DNA of 64,000 bases from Streptomyces venezuelae (GCF_008642315.1 NZ_CP029192.1:7936001-8000000), one strand, 5' to 3'. Shown: positions 36,445 through 46,069, counted from the stretch's first letter. Notes: a model not told the origin generated them from the sequence alone. Numbers and translations are program-made.

Positions 36445-36639
36445 ATGGCTGTTTCGATCTCTGTCGTGCTGCTGCTCGTGATCCTCGCGGTGGTCTTCCT
36501 GCGCAACGGGGCGCTGAAGGTCTCGCACGCCATCGTCTGCGGACTCCTCGGGTTCTATCTGGCGAGCACGAGCATGGCGCCGACCATCCACGACGGACTC
36601 ACGGCCACCGCCGACATCGTCAGTTCGATCCGGCCGTGA
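36445..36639 (+). CDS. Small conserved membrane protein
   Basis: 64 aa from ATG 36445, chosen because GGAGGAGG (36429-36436) sits 8 nt upstream; an in-frame GTG at 36424 would swallow the ribosome site. Two hydrophobic segments, residues 3-24 (SISVVLLLVILAVVFL) and 33-50 (HAIVCGLLGFYLAS), are separated by RNGALKVS. The end is APTIHDGL...IRP. Proteins of this look are common in Streptomyces chromosomes and some mobile elements, with no assigned function. Confidence 0.7.
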   Translation: MAVSISVVLLLVILAVVFLRNGALKVSHAIVCGLLGFYLASTSMAPTIHDGLTATADIVSSIRP

Positions 36640-36689
36640 GGGTGGCCACGGACGTGGCCCTGGCGTCGGCCAGTCTTGCTGTTTCATGA

Positions 36690-36718
36690 ACAACTGACTA
36701 CGTGTCATGGACAGTTGT
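36690..36718 (+). promoter_or_regulatory. ACAACTG-n15-CAGTTGT inverted repeat upstream of secreted protein
   Basis: ACAACTG (36690-36696) and CAGTTGT (36712-36718) form a perfect 7-bp inverted repeat 25 bp before the ATG at 36743. The same window contains TCATGAACA / TCATGGACA as a near direct repeat. A regulator site is plausible; no adjacent regulator is encoded. Confidence 0.4.
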
Positions 36719-36742
36719 AGAGGCGCCCTCTAGTTTCGGCGC

Positions 36743-38311
36743 ATGTCCAGCAGACTGCGCCGCATCGTTCCCGCCGGTGTCGTGGCCCTGACCGTGTCCC
36801 TCGCGGTTCCCGCGTACGCCGACGAGATACCCAACGCCCCCGGGCACCGGCTCGTCGAGCAGTACCAGGGCGCGCCCGCCGAGGCCCGCCCGCTGCCCGG
36901 CACCCCACCGCCCCAGCACCCGTACCTCGCCGCCAACGGCCGCAGCGGCATGCACGCCGACGCGGCCGGCAGCGGAACGTACCCCTGGAGCGGGCCGCTC
37001 GGGAAGCGGCCCGTCGTCGACAGCGAGAAGATGGCGGCGCTCGGCGGCGAGTGCGCGACCGTCACCTTCGACCGCGACGGGCGCATCGTCACCGTGTGCG
37101 GCACGTTCACCGGATTCCTGGTCAAGCTGCTCGACCCGAAGACGCTGGACACGCTCGCCGAGTACAAGCTGCCGCAGCGGCCCTCGACCGTCGAGGCCAT
37201 CACCCGCCTCGACTTCTCGAAGATCTTCAAGGACACGTCGGGCGGCGCCTATTCGTACCTCGACAACGAGGACCGGCTCGTCCTGGCCGACTCGCGCCAG
37301 CACATCGTGCGGCTCGCGCACGAGCGGACCGCGGACGGCGGCTGGCGCTTCGTCGTCGACAAGGAGTGGGACCTGACGGACCACGTCCCGCACGACTGCG
37401 TGAGCTGGACCAACCTGTACCCGAGCGGCGAGTGCGACCCCGTCACGTCGGTGATGCCCGACTGGGACGGGCGCATCTGGTGGGTGACCCGGCAGGGCCG
37501 CATCGGGACAGTCGACCCGAAGTCCGGCGACATCCGCTCCGTCCGCCTCGACGGCGAGGAGATCCAGAACTCGTTCTCCGTCGCCGACGACGGCGTCTCG
37601 ATCGTCTCCGACCACGCCCTCTACACCTTCCGGGCCACCGCCGACGGCACCCCGAAGGCCCTCTGGCGCCAGACGTACGACCGCGGCACCGGCACCAAGC
37701 CCGGCTCCGTCAACCAGGGTTCCGGCACGACGCCCGACCTCTTCGGCGCGCACGACGACTATGTGGCGATCACCGACAACGCCGACGACCGCATGAACGT
37801 CCTCGTCTACCGCCGCGGCGCCGACGTGCCGGACGACGAGCGGCTCGTCTGCAAGGTCCCCGTCTTCGGCTCCGGCGCCTCCACCACCGACAACTCGCTG
37901 ATCACCTGGGGCGACAGCCTCGTCGTCGAGAACAACTACGGCTACGAGAACATCACCTCGCTCACCCTCGGCCGCAGCGTCGTCGGCGGCGTCACCAGGA
38001 TCGACGTGCGCGCGGACGGCACCGGCTGCGACACCGTCTGGGAGAGCGCCGAACGCTCCCCGTCCACGGTGCCCAAACTGTCCACCGCCAACGGCCTCCT
38101 GTACTTCTATACGAAGGAGCCCAACCGGCTCGGCATCGACGCGTGGTACCTGACGGCCGTCGACTTCCGCACCGGCGACACCCGCTGGAAGCGGCTCGCC
38201 GGCACGGGCATCGCGTACGACAACAACTGGGCACCCGTGACCCTGGGGCCCGACGGGACGGCCTACGTGGGCGCCTTCAACGGGCTCGTGGCGGTGCGGG
38301 ACGGCGGGTGA
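36743..38311 (+). CDS. Secreted beta-propeller-like protein of unknown function
   Basis: 522 aa with a Sec signal peptide (MSSRLRRIVPAGVVALTVSL, cleavage likely after AYA at about residue 26). The mature protein has repeated blades of the type DRDGRIVTVCGTFTGFLVKL, DWDGRIWWVTRQGRIGTVDP and GPDGTAYVGAFNGLVAVRDG, as in PQQ-like/WD-like propellers. Several Cys residues could form extracellular disulfides. No catalytic motif is recognised. The reading frame is long, coding-biased and ends 9 bp before the convergent glycosidase gene. Confidence 0.75.
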   Translation: MSSRLRRIVPAGVVALTVSLAVPAYADEIPNAPGHRLVEQYQGAPAEARPLPGTPPPQHPYLAANGRSGMHADAAGSGTYPWSGPLGKRPVVDSEKMAALGGECATVTFDRDGRIVTVCGTFTGFLVKLLDPKTLDTLAEYKLPQRPSTVEAITRLDFSKIFKDTSGGAYSYLDNEDRLVLADSRQHIVRLAHERTADGGWRFVVDKEWDLTDHVPHDCVSWTNLYPSGECDPVTSVMPDWDGRIWWVTRQGRIGTVDPKSGDIRSVRLDGEEIQNSFSVADDGVSIVSDHALYTFRATADGTPKALWRQTYDRGTGTKPGSVNQGSGTTPDLFGAHDDYVAITDNADDRMNVLVYRRGADVPDDERLVCKVPVFGSGASTTDNSLITWGDSLVVENNYGYENITSLTLGRSVVGGVTRIDVRADGTGCDTVWESAERSPSTVPKLSTANGLLYFYTKEPNRLGIDAWYLTAVDFRTGDTRWKRLAGTGIAYDNNWAPVTLGPDGTAYVGAFNGLVAVRDGG

Positions 38312-38320
38312 GCGATCGGT

Positions 38321-39595
38321 TCAGGTACGGGAGAACACGCCGATGCCGTTCGGTACGGGCCGCTCGATCCCCCCGCTGGGGTTGTTGCGCACCGTCACGG
38401 CCTCGGCGCCCGGGAGCCGCGCGACCAGCGTGGACGTGGCGGAGACCAGCGTGGAGGAGCCGCCGCCGTCCAGGCTGAAGCCGTCCCGCGCGCCCAGCTC
38501 CTGAAGGACCCGCGCCATCTCGGCGATCGTCAGGCCCGCCCGGAACTCCGGCGACCCGTCGAGCGACAGGAGCAGCAGGCGGCGGCCGCTGTCGGAGATC
38601 CCCGCGGCGGTCCGCACCGCCGACGTGGTCCCGTCGAGACCGGGCAGCGGCTCGCCGCCCCGGAGCACGGGGTAGCCGCCGAGAGCGAAGCGGAGCGGCA
38701 CGCGCGACTCGGACGCCACCAGGCGGTGCCTGACGTGCACCCAGTCACCCGTCGACAGCTTCCGCAGCTCCTGCGCGCCCGCCTCGCGGCCCACCAGCAC
38801 GGTGGTGCCGCGGGCGATCGGCCCCGTGCCCGGCGTGTCGGCCGACGCCACCACGCGTCCCCCGCGCACCGTCACCTCGTGGGTGTCCGTGCTGCACGGC
38901 GCGCCGCGGCTCGTGTCGGTGCCGCAGGTCGCCCGCACCCGTGACACGGAGCCCCAGTCGCTGGTGAACGCGCCGACGGAGCCCACCGGCAGCGCGTACT
39001 GGTTCAGTCCGCCCAGCGGGAGACGGCCCTCCCGGCTGCGGATCCGCCCGTCCAGGGTGAGGCTGTCCAGGCGGGCCTTGCGGTCGTACCCGACACCGAG
39101 GACGGCCTCGGTGGTCACGCCCGGCGGCATCGCGGGCCCGAACCGCTGCCCGTTCGGCACGGCGCCCTTGAGGACGTGCCCGCCCGTGATCGCGGGACCG
39201 ACGGGCGCGCCGGTCGCCTCGACGCCGGGGTGCTGCGTCTCGGTGATGTTGAAGAAGTCGCCGTTGATGCCGCCGACCGCGCCAGCACCGTCCGCGAGCG
39301 CGGAGACGGGCGCACGCGCGGCGACCTTCCCCGGATAGAGCAGTCCCACGCTGGTGCGGGGGTCGCGCAGATCGACATCGAGGACGTGCACGCGGGCCGT
39401 GCCGTGCGATCCCGCCACGTCGAAGTATCGATACTCCACGCCCGGCGCGACCGGCCCCGACGCGCGCTTCTCACCCCCGACAGCGACAGCGGCCGGCGCC
39501 GCTCCCGTGAGAGCCGCGCCGGCCAGCATGCCGAGCGTCGTGACAAGGGTCAGGGCCGTTCTGAACCGTCCACCGCGTAGCTTCTGGCGAGTCAC
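38321..39595 (-). CDS. Secreted phosphodiester glycosidase family protein (NAGPA/DUF2233)
   Basis: 424 aa, exported (Arg-rich start, hydrophobic TLVTTLGMLAGAALTGAAPA). The catalytic domain of the NAGPA group is recognisable from GGINGDFFNI near residue 105, LDGSPEFRAGLTIAEMARVL, and the C-terminal GFSLDGGGSSTLV. Related proteins cleave N-acetylglucosamine-1-phosphodiester bonds; in bacteria a role on wall or capsule polymers is suspected. GTG 39595 follows a CAGGGGA site. Probably acts outside the cell. Confidence 0.82.
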   Translation of the reverse strand: MTRQKLRGGRFRTALTLVTTLGMLAGAALTGAAPAAVAVGGEKRASGPVAPGVEYRYFDVAGSHGTARVHVLDVDLRDPRTSVGLLYPGKVAARAPVSALADGAGAVGGINGDFFNITETQHPGVEATGAPVGPAITGGHVLKGAVPNGQRFGPAMPPGVTTEAVLGVGYDRKARLDSLTLDGRIRSREGRLPLGGLNQYALPVGSVGAFTSDWGSVSRVRATCGTDTSRGAPCSTDTHEVTVRGGRVVASADTPGTGPIARGTTVLVGREAGAQELRKLSTGDWVHVRHRLVASESRVPLRFALGGYPVLRGGEPLPGLDGTTSAVRTAAGISDSGRRLLLLSLDGSPEFRAGLTIAEMARVLQELGARDGFSLDGGGSSTLVSATSTLVARLPGAEAVTVRNNPSGGIERPVPNGIGVFSRT

Positions 39596-39669
39596 AGATC
39601 CCCCTGGTTGTCGACCGGGCAGCGAACCAACTGTCGCAGCAGCCAGAGGAGTTCACCAGACGCCGGTGG

Positions 39670-40053
39670 CTACGTTCCGACGAGCCGGGAACGGATCAGG
39701 AAACGTACGCCTTCCGGGGCCTCCAGTGAGAAGCCGCTGCCCCGCCCCGGCACGACGTCCACGATCAGCCGGGTGTGGCTCCACAGCTCGTACTGGCTCT
39801 TCGACATCCAGAACGCTACGGGCTCGGCCACCCCTTCGACCGTCAGCGACGCGAGGTGGACGTCGGATTGGCCGGTACGGAACTCGCCGTCCGGGTAGCA
39901 CATGGGGGCGCTGCCGTCGCAGCAGCCGCCGGACTGATGGAACATCAGCGGCCCGTGTGCCTCCCGCAACGTCCGCAGGAGCCGGGCCGCGGCGGGGGTG
40001 AGCTCCACCCGGGGGACCTCGCCCCCGGAGTCCTTCGTCTCATGACGGTCCAT
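39670..40053 (-). CDS. DUF779 domain protein
   Basis: 127 aa from ATG 40053, cytoplasmic. It has the DUF779 hallmark GPLMFHQSGGCCDGSAPMC, followed by YDLWSHT-like QYELWSHTRLIVDVVPGRG. The family is usually encoded beside aldehyde or alcohol dehydrogenases (exaC/adhA); its biochemical role is unknown. Here no dehydrogenase is adjacent. The nearest aldehyde dehydrogenase is the betaine-type gene more than 20 kb away, so this copy is an orphan. Confidence 0.8.
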   Translation of the reverse strand: MDRHETKDSGGEVPRVELTPAAARLLRTLREAHGPLMFHQSGGCCDGSAPMCYPDGEFRTGQSDVHLASLTVEGVAEPVAFWMSKSQYELWSHTRLIVDVVPGRGSGFSLEAPEGVRFLIRSRLVGT

Positions 40054-40184
40054 GGCGGGACTCTGCCCTCCGGTACGTTGCGACAGGGTTGCGAGGCGGC
40101 GGCCCGGGGCCCTGTTCGGAGCAATCGTGGGATGGTCGGGTCGTGTCGCCGGGGGAGCGGCGGCGCACGGGTGAAGCTGGTGCG

Positions 40185-40859
40185 ATGCGTTGGCTCCTTC
40201 CGGCGATCGCCGCACTGTCATTGGCCGTCCCCGCGTCGTACGCGGCGCCTCCCGGGCCCGCCCAGGGCCCGGCGTGCCGGGCAGGCACCGCCCCCTACCA
40301 GCGCGAACTGGAGCGTGAGCTGCGGCTCCCCGTCGACGGGCGGCAGTCCGCCGCCGACTGCGCGGCGATCAAACGGCTCCAGCAGCGGCTCGGCGTCCGG
40401 CCCGCGGACGGCAGGGCCACGCTGCGGACCTACCGCTTCCTCGTCGCGGACCAGATCCGGCGCGATCCCGCGCGACGACGGGCCTGCCCCGTGAAGCCGT
40501 ACCGGATCACGTGCGTGGACCTGTCCCGGCAGATCCTGTGGGCGCAGAGCGGGCGCAGGCTGGTCTTCGACCCGGTGCCGGTGCGCAGCGGCCGGGACGG
40601 TCTGGAGACCCGCCGGGGCTGGCAACGGATCTACCTGAAGCACCGCGACCACTACTCGACGATCTATCACGTCGCCATGCCGTACGCGCAGTTCTTCAAC
40701 GGCGGCCAGGCCCTGCACGGCACCCGCGCGGACCTCTTCTCGTCCGGCTCCGGCGGCTGCGTCAACCTGGCCGTCGACGACGCCCGGCGCCTGTACGACC
40801 TGCTGCAGAAGGGCGACCGCATCTACCTCTGGGGAACGAAACCGGGCACGGGCGGCTGA
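40185..40859 (+). CDS. L,D-transpeptidase (YkuD domain), exported
   Basis: 224 aa from ATG 40185. Signal peptide MRWLLPAIAALSLAVPASYA, cleaved after YAA. A short peptidoglycan-binding-like segment (IKRLQQRLGVRPADGRAT) precedes the YkuD catalytic domain, whose motif is HGTRADLFSSGSGGCVNLAV (His and nucleophilic Cys). These enzymes make 3-3 cross-links or attach proteins in the wall outside the membrane. Upstream in-frame codons would add a basic non-signal extension. Divergent from the DUF779 gene. Confidence 0.83.
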   Translation: MRWLLPAIAALSLAVPASYAAPPGPAQGPACRAGTAPYQRELERELRLPVDGRQSAADCAAIKRLQQRLGVRPADGRATLRTYRFLVADQIRRDPARRRACPVKPYRITCVDLSRQILWAQSGRRLVFDPVPVRSGRDGLETRRGWQRIYLKHRDHYSTIYHVAMPYAQFFNGGQALHGTRADLFSSGSGGCVNLAVDDARRLYDLLQKGDRIYLWGTKPGTGG

Positions 40860-40905
40860 TGCCACCCGCGCCCGGAACGCGGACCATCAAGGGCCCCTCA
40901 GGGGG

Positions 40906-43011
40906 TCACTTCCCCTTCTTGCCCCCGCCGCGCTGGTTGGTGAGCGTCACCGTGACGCCCTTCCCGGCGTTGCCCGCGGTCACCTTGTACGGGCCGCTGA
41001 CGGTGTTCGACGGCAGGACGTAGCCATCGGGAACGGCCGTCTCCTTCAGGTAGTACGAGCCGAGTTCGAGGCCCTCGAAGTCGCACCGGCCACGGCCGTC
41101 CGTGGCGCAGCCCCGGTCGACGAGGGTGTCGCGGCCCGCGCCCGACGACTGCAGACCCGCCTTGCCGTTGGACTCGCGCCACAGCTGGAAGACGGCGCCG
41201 GACAGCGGCCTGCCCGTCTTCTCGTCCTTCTTGCGGACGGTGATCTCGCCGACAGCGCCAGGGTGGTGGTGCTTCCTGTTCAGCGCCTCGACGGAGACTC
41301 CTTGTGCGGCGTTGCCCGCGGTGAGTTCGAGCGGCCCGAAGACCGCCGGGTCCGGCAGTGCGTACCCATTCGGCGCCTTGGTCTCGACCCAGTAGTACGT
41401 GCCGACGGCGACGGTCCTGCGGCAGGCGCCGGAGTCGGTCGTCGTGCAGGGGGAACCCACCGCGGTGTCGGGGTCCGAGCCCTTCTGCTGGAGGCCGTCG
41501 GTGCCGTTGGTCTCGCGCCACAGCCGGAAGACGGCTCCGGACAGGGGCCTGCCCGTGTCCTGGTCCTTCTTGACCACGCTGACCTCGCCCTTCTTGACCG
41601 AGGGCTTCTTCTTGTTGACGGCCTGGACGGACACTCCTTCGGAGGCGTTCGCCGCGGTCAGCTCCAGCGGTCCGAAGACCGCAGGCTTCGGCAGCACGTA
41701 TCCGTCGGGGGCCTTGGTCTCGCGCCAGTAGTACGTGCCGAGCGGCACGGTCTGGACGCACTCGCCGGGCTTCTCGGTGGCGCAGACGCCGCCGACCTTC
41801 GTGTCGGGGTCGTCGCCGCTCGTCTGCAGGCCGTCGTCGCCGTTGGTCTCCTGCCAGAGTTCGAACTCGGCGCCGGCGACCGGCTTGCCGCTGTCCGCGT
41901 CGGTCTTGACGACCTTGACCTCGCCGCTGGTGGGTGCGGTGGCACAGTCCGGCAGGTCGCCGAGGAAGGGATAGTTGTGGAACTCCTGGCCGCCGCCGCC
42001 CGAAGCCGAGCTGGTGTGGGTGAGCGAGCCCGTGGTGAAGAAGCGGCCGTTCATGCCCGGCACGCTGACCGTCGTCATCGAGGCCTGGTTGCCGACCAGG
42101 ACGCTGCCCTGGAACTGGCCGGTGCCCTTGACCTCCACCGAGGTGGCGTCGGGGAAGTTCCACAGCAGGCGGCTGCGGAGCTTGTTGAGCTGACTGCTGT
42201 CGTCGATGGTGCCGCTGTAGGTGTTGATGGTGCGCTTGGTGCCGAGGATGTTGACCAGGATCGTGGCGCCGTCCGGGATCCCCTCGAAGCGGATGCCCTC
42301 CTGGCCGCCGCTGCCGCCCATCAGGTCGAAGTCGACGTTGAACACCTGGAGCATGGAGGTGTTGTCGCCACGGAACAGGGTCTCGCCACCCGCGTGCGTG
42401 GCCGTCCCGGTGGGCGTGCGCGTGCCGCCCTCGGGGTGCGCGTAGCACTGGCTGGCCTCGGTCAGTTCGTCGCGCAGCGGGATGTACGGCTTCGCGGCGT
42501 CGGGGTCCTTCTTCTTGGTGCCCACGATCGTGCCGGTGGCGTCCTTGGCGTACCGCACCACGCCGTCCTCGGCGAGGAGCCGCTCCCCGCTGCCGACGGT
42601 GACGTCGCCGCCCGCGGTGAGCCAGTCCGCGCCCACGGGCGGTGCCACCCGTGAGCCGACACCGGCCTCGCCGATGTTGTAGACGCCGCTGACACCGTCC
42701 GCCTTGTCCTGGTCGAAGTCGCCGAGGACGACGACCCGCCCTTCGGCTTCCGAGGCCTTCTCGCGGACAAGGAAGTCCCCGCCCACATAGATGTTGATGC
42801 CGTTGTCGCGGTACTTGATCCCCCCGTTGTTGATCGGCGGGTAGTCGCCGTCGGGGCAGTTGCCCGGCACGCAGGGGCCGAGGCCGCCGGGCAGGGGCTT
42901 CGCGGCGGCCTCGGCGACGGGCGCGGCCGACAGGCTCGTCCCCGCCACGACGCCGAGGAGGCAGAGGTACCTCATTCCGGTCCGGACGAGGGAAGGAAAG
43001 GTCACGTGCAC
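40906..43011 (-). CDS. Secreted surface protein: choice-of-anchor A domain plus three SpaA-like repeats
   Basis: About 701 aa from GTG 43011 (GGGAG 5 nt upstream); GTG 43005 and ATG 42975 are possible. Signal peptide [20 protein letters not shown]. Residues ~80-370 form a choice-of-anchor A domain ([20 protein letters not shown]). Then three ~105-residue prealbumin-like SpaA repeats, each starting [27 protein letters not shown] and containing [18 protein letters not shown]. These repeats normally carry a Lys/Glu-supported isopeptide bond. The end is GGGKKGK: no LPXTG motif and no C-terminal membrane span. It is therefore predicted to be released or bound non-covalently. Each repeat has a conserved Cys pair, possibly disulfide-linked. 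Confidence 0.82.
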   Translation of the reverse strand: MHVTFPSLVRTGMRYLCLLGVVAGTSLSAAPVAEAAAKPLPGGLGPCVPGNCPDGDYPPINNGGIKYRDNGINIYVGGDFLVREKASEAEGRVVVLGDFDQDKADGVSGVYNIGEAGVGSRVAPPVGADWLTAGGDVTVGSGERLLAEDGVVRYAKDATGTIVGTKKKDPDAAKPYIPLRDELTEASQCYAHPEGGTRTPTGTATHAGGETLFRGDNTSMLQVFNVDFDLMGGSGGQEGIRFEGIPDGATILVNILGTKRTINTYSGTIDDSSQLNKLRSRLLWNFPDATSVEVKGTGQFQGSVLVGNQASMTTVSVPGMNGRFFTTGSLTHTSSASGGGGQEFHNYPFLGDLPDCATAPTSGEVKVVKTDADSGKPVAGAEFELWQETNGDDGLQTSGDDPDTKVGGVCATEKPGECVQTVPLGTYYWRETKAPDGYVLPKPAVFGPLELTAANASEGVSVQAVNKKKPSVKKGEVSVVKKDQDTGRPLSGAVFRLWRETNGTDGLQQKGSDPDTAVGSPCTTTDSGACRRTVAVGTYYWVETKAPNGYALPDPAVFGPLELTAGNAAQGVSVEALNRKHHHPGAVGEITVRKKDEKTGRPLSGAVFQLWRESNGKAGLQSSGAGRDTLVDRGCATDGRGRCDFEGLELGSYYLKETAVPDGYVLPSNTVSGPYKVTAGNAGKGVTVTLTNQRGGGKKGK

Positions 43012-43221
43012 ATCAGCTCCCACATGGTCAATGAGACGTGGGGAGGCTCGCACGATTGACGTTCTGGACCGTTCAACCCATCGGCGCTTCATACGAAGAG
43101 CACTGCAAAGGACGAGCGTTGCGCCGTCCGTGTGGCGGCACCTGCGTCTCTCCACGAGGATGTCCCCCTCGACAGGGCGCGGCCCTTCTCGTGGGGCCGT
43201 CCGTGGAGCGGAGGCGGCGCG

Positions 43222-44133
43222 ATGGGATCACATGCTGCGGCCGGACGGCGGCGTCGGCGGCCGGTCGTGTTCGGGGCGCTCGGGGTCTCGCTGCTGGGGG
43301 CTCTGCTGTGCATCCCGAGTGCCGGGGGAGCGCCGGTGTCGGCCGACGCCTGCCGGACCGCGGGCAGCACGCTGCCGGTCGGTGACTGCGGACCGTTCTG
43401 GCAGGTGCTCGCCGAGGACTTCAACGGCGACCGGGTGCCGCTCGGCGCCTTCCGCGACTGCGATCACCACGCCGACACGTCCGCCGCCTTCTGCGCGGGG
43501 CTCGACGGTTCGTACCGGGACAACTGGTGGGCGTATCCGACGGGCTGGCGCGACACGGCCAACGACCGGGGGCGCGAGGTCGTGGGCGTCTACCACCCGG
43601 AGGACACGGTGAGCGTGGGGCCTGCGGCGGACGGCGACGGCCGTATGCGCATCCGTATGTGGCGGCCCGCCGACGGAGGGCCCGTCCACGCGTCGGCGGT
43701 GGTACCACGCGCGGTCATGCAGATGCGGTACGGCAAGTACAGCGCCCGCATCAAGGTGACCAAGCCGGCTCCCGGCTACAAGTCGGCCTGGCTGCACCAC
43801 GGCGGCGGCTGCGAGATGGACCATCCCGAAGGCGAGTGGACCGGCCCCCTCACGGCCTTCCACCACCCCTGCGGCGGAGGCGAACAGGGCTCCTACCCCG
43901 GCGCCGAGGACTGGACCGCATGGCACACCGTCTCCACCGAGTGGACGCCCGGCCATGTCCGGTTCTTCGTCGACGGACGCGAGACCGGACACGACACGCG
44001 CGGCGTCCCCGACCGCCCGCTCTCCTGGGTCCTGCAGAACGAGAGCGCCCTGGAGGGACCGGGCGCCGAACCGGGCAGCAGCGCGCAGCTGGAGATCACC
44101 TGGGTGGCTGCGTACGCCTACGGATGGAAGTGA
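43222..44133 (+). CDS. Secreted glycoside hydrolase family 16-like protein
   Basis: 303 aa from ATG 43222, with GGAGG 8 nt upstream. The N-terminus has GRRRRR then a hydrophobic signal core ([16 protein letters not shown]). The GH16 jelly-roll active site ExDxxE is seen as [10 protein letters not shown] (Glu-Met-Asp-His-Pro-Glu). The flanking strands are [24 protein letters not shown] and [20 protein letters not shown], typical of beta-glucanase/lichenase-type enzymes. Likely cleaves an extracellular beta-glucan or related galactan. Divergent from the SpaA-repeat protein. Confidence 0.8.
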   Translation: MGSHAAAGRRRRRPVVFGALGVSLLGALLCIPSAGGAPVSADACRTAGSTLPVGDCGPFWQVLAEDFNGDRVPLGAFRDCDHHADTSAAFCAGLDGSYRDNWWAYPTGWRDTANDRGREVVGVYHPEDTVSVGPAADGDGRMRIRMWRPADGGPVHASAVVPRAVMQMRYGKYSARIKVTKPAPGYKSAWLHHGGGCEMDHPEGEWTGPLTAFHHPCGGGEQGSYPGAEDWTAWHTVSTEWTPGHVRFFVDGRETGHDTRGVPDRPLSWVLQNESALEGPGAEPGSSAQLEITWVAAYAYGWK

Positions 44134-44134
44134 C

Positions 44135-44168
44135 GCTTCCGGGAACTGCGACCACACGCTCCGGAAGC
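44135..44168 (+). terminator. Stem-loop after the GH16 gene
   Basis: GCTTCCGG (44135-44142) and CCGGAAGC (44161-44168) form a perfect 8-bp stem with an 18-nt loop directly after the GH16 stop. No U-run follows, so termination is only probable. Confidence 0.45.
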
Positions 44169-44292
44169 AGATCGTGAACCCGGTACAACCCTGGCGCCCC
44201 ATGCCGTGTCGAACAGGGCGCCGGACAAGGAACGGGCCCTTTCCGGACACCCCCCGCGCCTGCCCGGCCACCTTCCTTCACAGGAGCCGCTC

Positions 44293-45771
44293 GTGCGCAA
44301 GAACCGTTCGGCCGCCCTCGCCGCGGCATCGTTCCTTCTGCTGACCGGGGCCGGTATCGCCGCCGCCCCCTCCGCCTTCGCCGGCACCCCTGGGGGTACC
44401 CGCGCCGACGACCGCAACAGTGACTTCAACGGCGACGGGTACGAGGACGTCCTGGTCGGCGCCCCGGGCGCCACGGTGAGCGGCGCCAAGGGCGCCGGAC
44501 TCGTCACGGTCCAGTACGGCTCCACAGGCGGCATCAACACCAGCAACGTCGCCAGATTCAGCCAGTCGACGGCCGGTGTCTCCGGCGCCGCGGAGGCGGG
44601 CGACAACTTCGGCAAGGCCGTCGCCACCGGCGACCTCGACGGCGACGGGTACGACGACGCGGTCATCGGCATCCCCGGGGAGGACCTCGACGCCGGGGCG
44701 GACGCCGGTGGCGTCGCCGTCCTGTGGGGCTCGAAGTCGGGGCTCACCGGCTCCGCGAGCAGCTGGCTGCAGAGCCAGGAAGCGGCCGCGGGCCAGCAGT
44801 TCGGTCTCGGGCTCGCCGCCGCGCACTTCACCGCGGACACGCCCGGCGACCTCCTCGCCGTCCTCGACCGGGACAACGTGGACCTCTACGTGTACGAGCC
44901 CGCGCCGCAGGCCAGGGGCGAGGCCTCGCTGCGCCGCCAGGCCTCCGAGCGGCTCGGCAGGTCGGCCGCCGCGAGCGCGATCGTGTCCAAGTCGCTGACC
45001 ACCGGCGACTACGACAAGAACGGCTACGCGGACCTCGTCGCCTCCGGAACCACCGACGGGGACGAGCCCGGTCACGGCTGGTCCGTGCAGTTCGCGGGCG
45101 GCGCCGACGGCCTGACGTACAAGAACGACCTGCGCGGCGGCCCGGTCGCGGCCTCCGGGGACATCAACAACGACGGTTACGACGACCTCGTGACCGGCGA
45201 GCCTGCGTCCCCGGACGACGGCGGCGAGACCATGACCGGCGGTCTGGTCGGCGTGCGCTACGGAACCGAGGACGGCCTCGTGGACGAGGCCAAGTGGTGG
45301 ACGCAGGACGCCGAGGGCGTGCCGGGTGTCGCCGAGCGCGGCGACGGGTGGGGCGCCGACCTGTCGGTCGCGGACACCAACGGCGACGGCTACGCCGACG
45401 TCGCGATCGGTGCGCCGGGCGAGGACATCGGGACGGTCGCCGACGCGGGCGCCGTCTGGGTGCTCCGCGGCTCGGAGAACGGGATGACGGCGACCGGCGC
45501 GAAGTCGTTCGACCAGAACTCCGCGGACATCCCCGGCGAGGCGGAGAAGGGCGACAAGTGGGGCGCGCAGGTGCGGCTCACCGACCCGAACCGCGACGGC
45601 CGCTTCGGGCTCCTCGCGGCCGCTCCCGGCGAGAACACCGGGGACGGTGTGGTGTGGGTCCTGTCCGCGAACTCCGGCGGGGTCACCGCCGCCGGTTCCT
45701 GGACGTACGGCGCGGGCTCGCTCGGGGCGCCGGCCGCGGACGCGGCGTTCGGCGCGGCGATCGACGAGTAA
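44293..45771 (+). CDS. Secreted FG-GAP/integrin-alpha-like repeat protein
   Basis: 492 aa from GTG 44293, with AGGAG 7 nt upstream. Signal peptide VRKNRSAALAAASFLLLTGA, cleaved around AFA. The mature chain is a beta-propeller of FG-GAP repeats. The Ca2+-binding loops are DFNGDGYED, DLDGDGYDD, DYDKNGYAD, DINNDGYDD and DTNGDGYAD, with a degenerate sixth (DPNRDGRFG). Repeat partners read VLVGAPGA, VIGIPGEDL and AIGAPGEDI. Function is probably adhesive or structural; many Streptomyces carry such proteins. Followed by a strong terminator. Confidence 0.85.
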   Translation: MRKNRSAALAAASFLLLTGAGIAAAPSAFAGTPGGTRADDRNSDFNGDGYEDVLVGAPGATVSGAKGAGLVTVQYGSTGGINTSNVARFSQSTAGVSGAAEAGDNFGKAVATGDLDGDGYDDAVIGIPGEDLDAGADAGGVAVLWGSKSGLTGSASSWLQSQEAAAGQQFGLGLAAAHFTADTPGDLLAVLDRDNVDLYVYEPAPQARGEASLRRQASERLGRSAAASAIVSKSLTTGDYDKNGYADLVASGTTDGDEPGHGWSVQFAGGADGLTYKNDLRGGPVAASGDINNDGYDDLVTGEPASPDDGGETMTGGLVGVRYGTEDGLVDEAKWWTQDAEGVPGVAERGDGWGADLSVADTNGDGYADVAIGAPGEDIGTVADAGAVWVLRGSENGMTATGAKSFDQNSADIPGEAEKGDKWGAQVRLTDPNRDGRFGLLAAAPGENTGDGVVWVLSANSGGVTAAGSWTYGAGSLGAPAADAAFGAAIDE

Positions 45772-45813
45772 CGGCGGGTCCCTGAGGCAGGTCCGTCCTG
45801 CCCCAGGGCTCAG

Positions 45814-45849
45814 GAGGCGTCACCGTGTTCACGGTGGCGCCTCTTTTAT
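45814..45849 (+). terminator. Rho-independent terminator of the FG-GAP gene
   Basis: Stem GAGGCGtCACCGTG / CACGGTGgCGCCTC (45814-45827 and 45830-45843, one internal mismatch) with a 2-nt apex, followed by TTTTATTTT. Strong intrinsic terminator. Confidence 0.85.
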
Positions 45850-45850
45850 T

Positions 45851-46011
45851 TTGGTCCGGACCAACTACCTGTCAGTAGGCCCGAGTTGAGCTGCGGGATC
45901 TTTGCCGAATCCACATATGACGGGCGAGTGAACTGGGGGTAAATGTCACTTTTTTGCCCCTCAAGGCGCCCAATTCAATTGTTGACACGAGGAGTTGGTC
46001 TAGTCCATTTT
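45851..46011 (+). promoter_or_regulatory. Promoter region with two GntR/DasR-like palindromes
   Basis: TTGGTCCGGACCAA (45851-45864) is a perfect 14-bp palindrome. TTGGTCTAGTCCA (45995-46007) is a related near-palindrome. Both resemble the TGGTCTAGACCA core of DasR-type sites (established consensus). A TTGACA -35 (45982-45987) and CATTTT -10-like box (46006-46011) are spaced 18 bp, with the second site inside the spacer and over the -10. The stretch 45850-46010 is notably AT-richer than its surroundings. It precedes the PhyH-led operon. Confidence 0.6.
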
Positions 46012-46069
46012 GGTGATCCCGGCGTGGAGATGTGCCGCCGGAGCTGAGAACCGATCCTTGGAGCACCAC

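Noticed and set aside
40906..40990. LPXTG sorting signal at the end of the SpaA-repeat protein
   Set aside because: C-terminus reads [13 protein letters not shown]; no LPXTG-like motif or hydrophobic tail in any frame that I could see.
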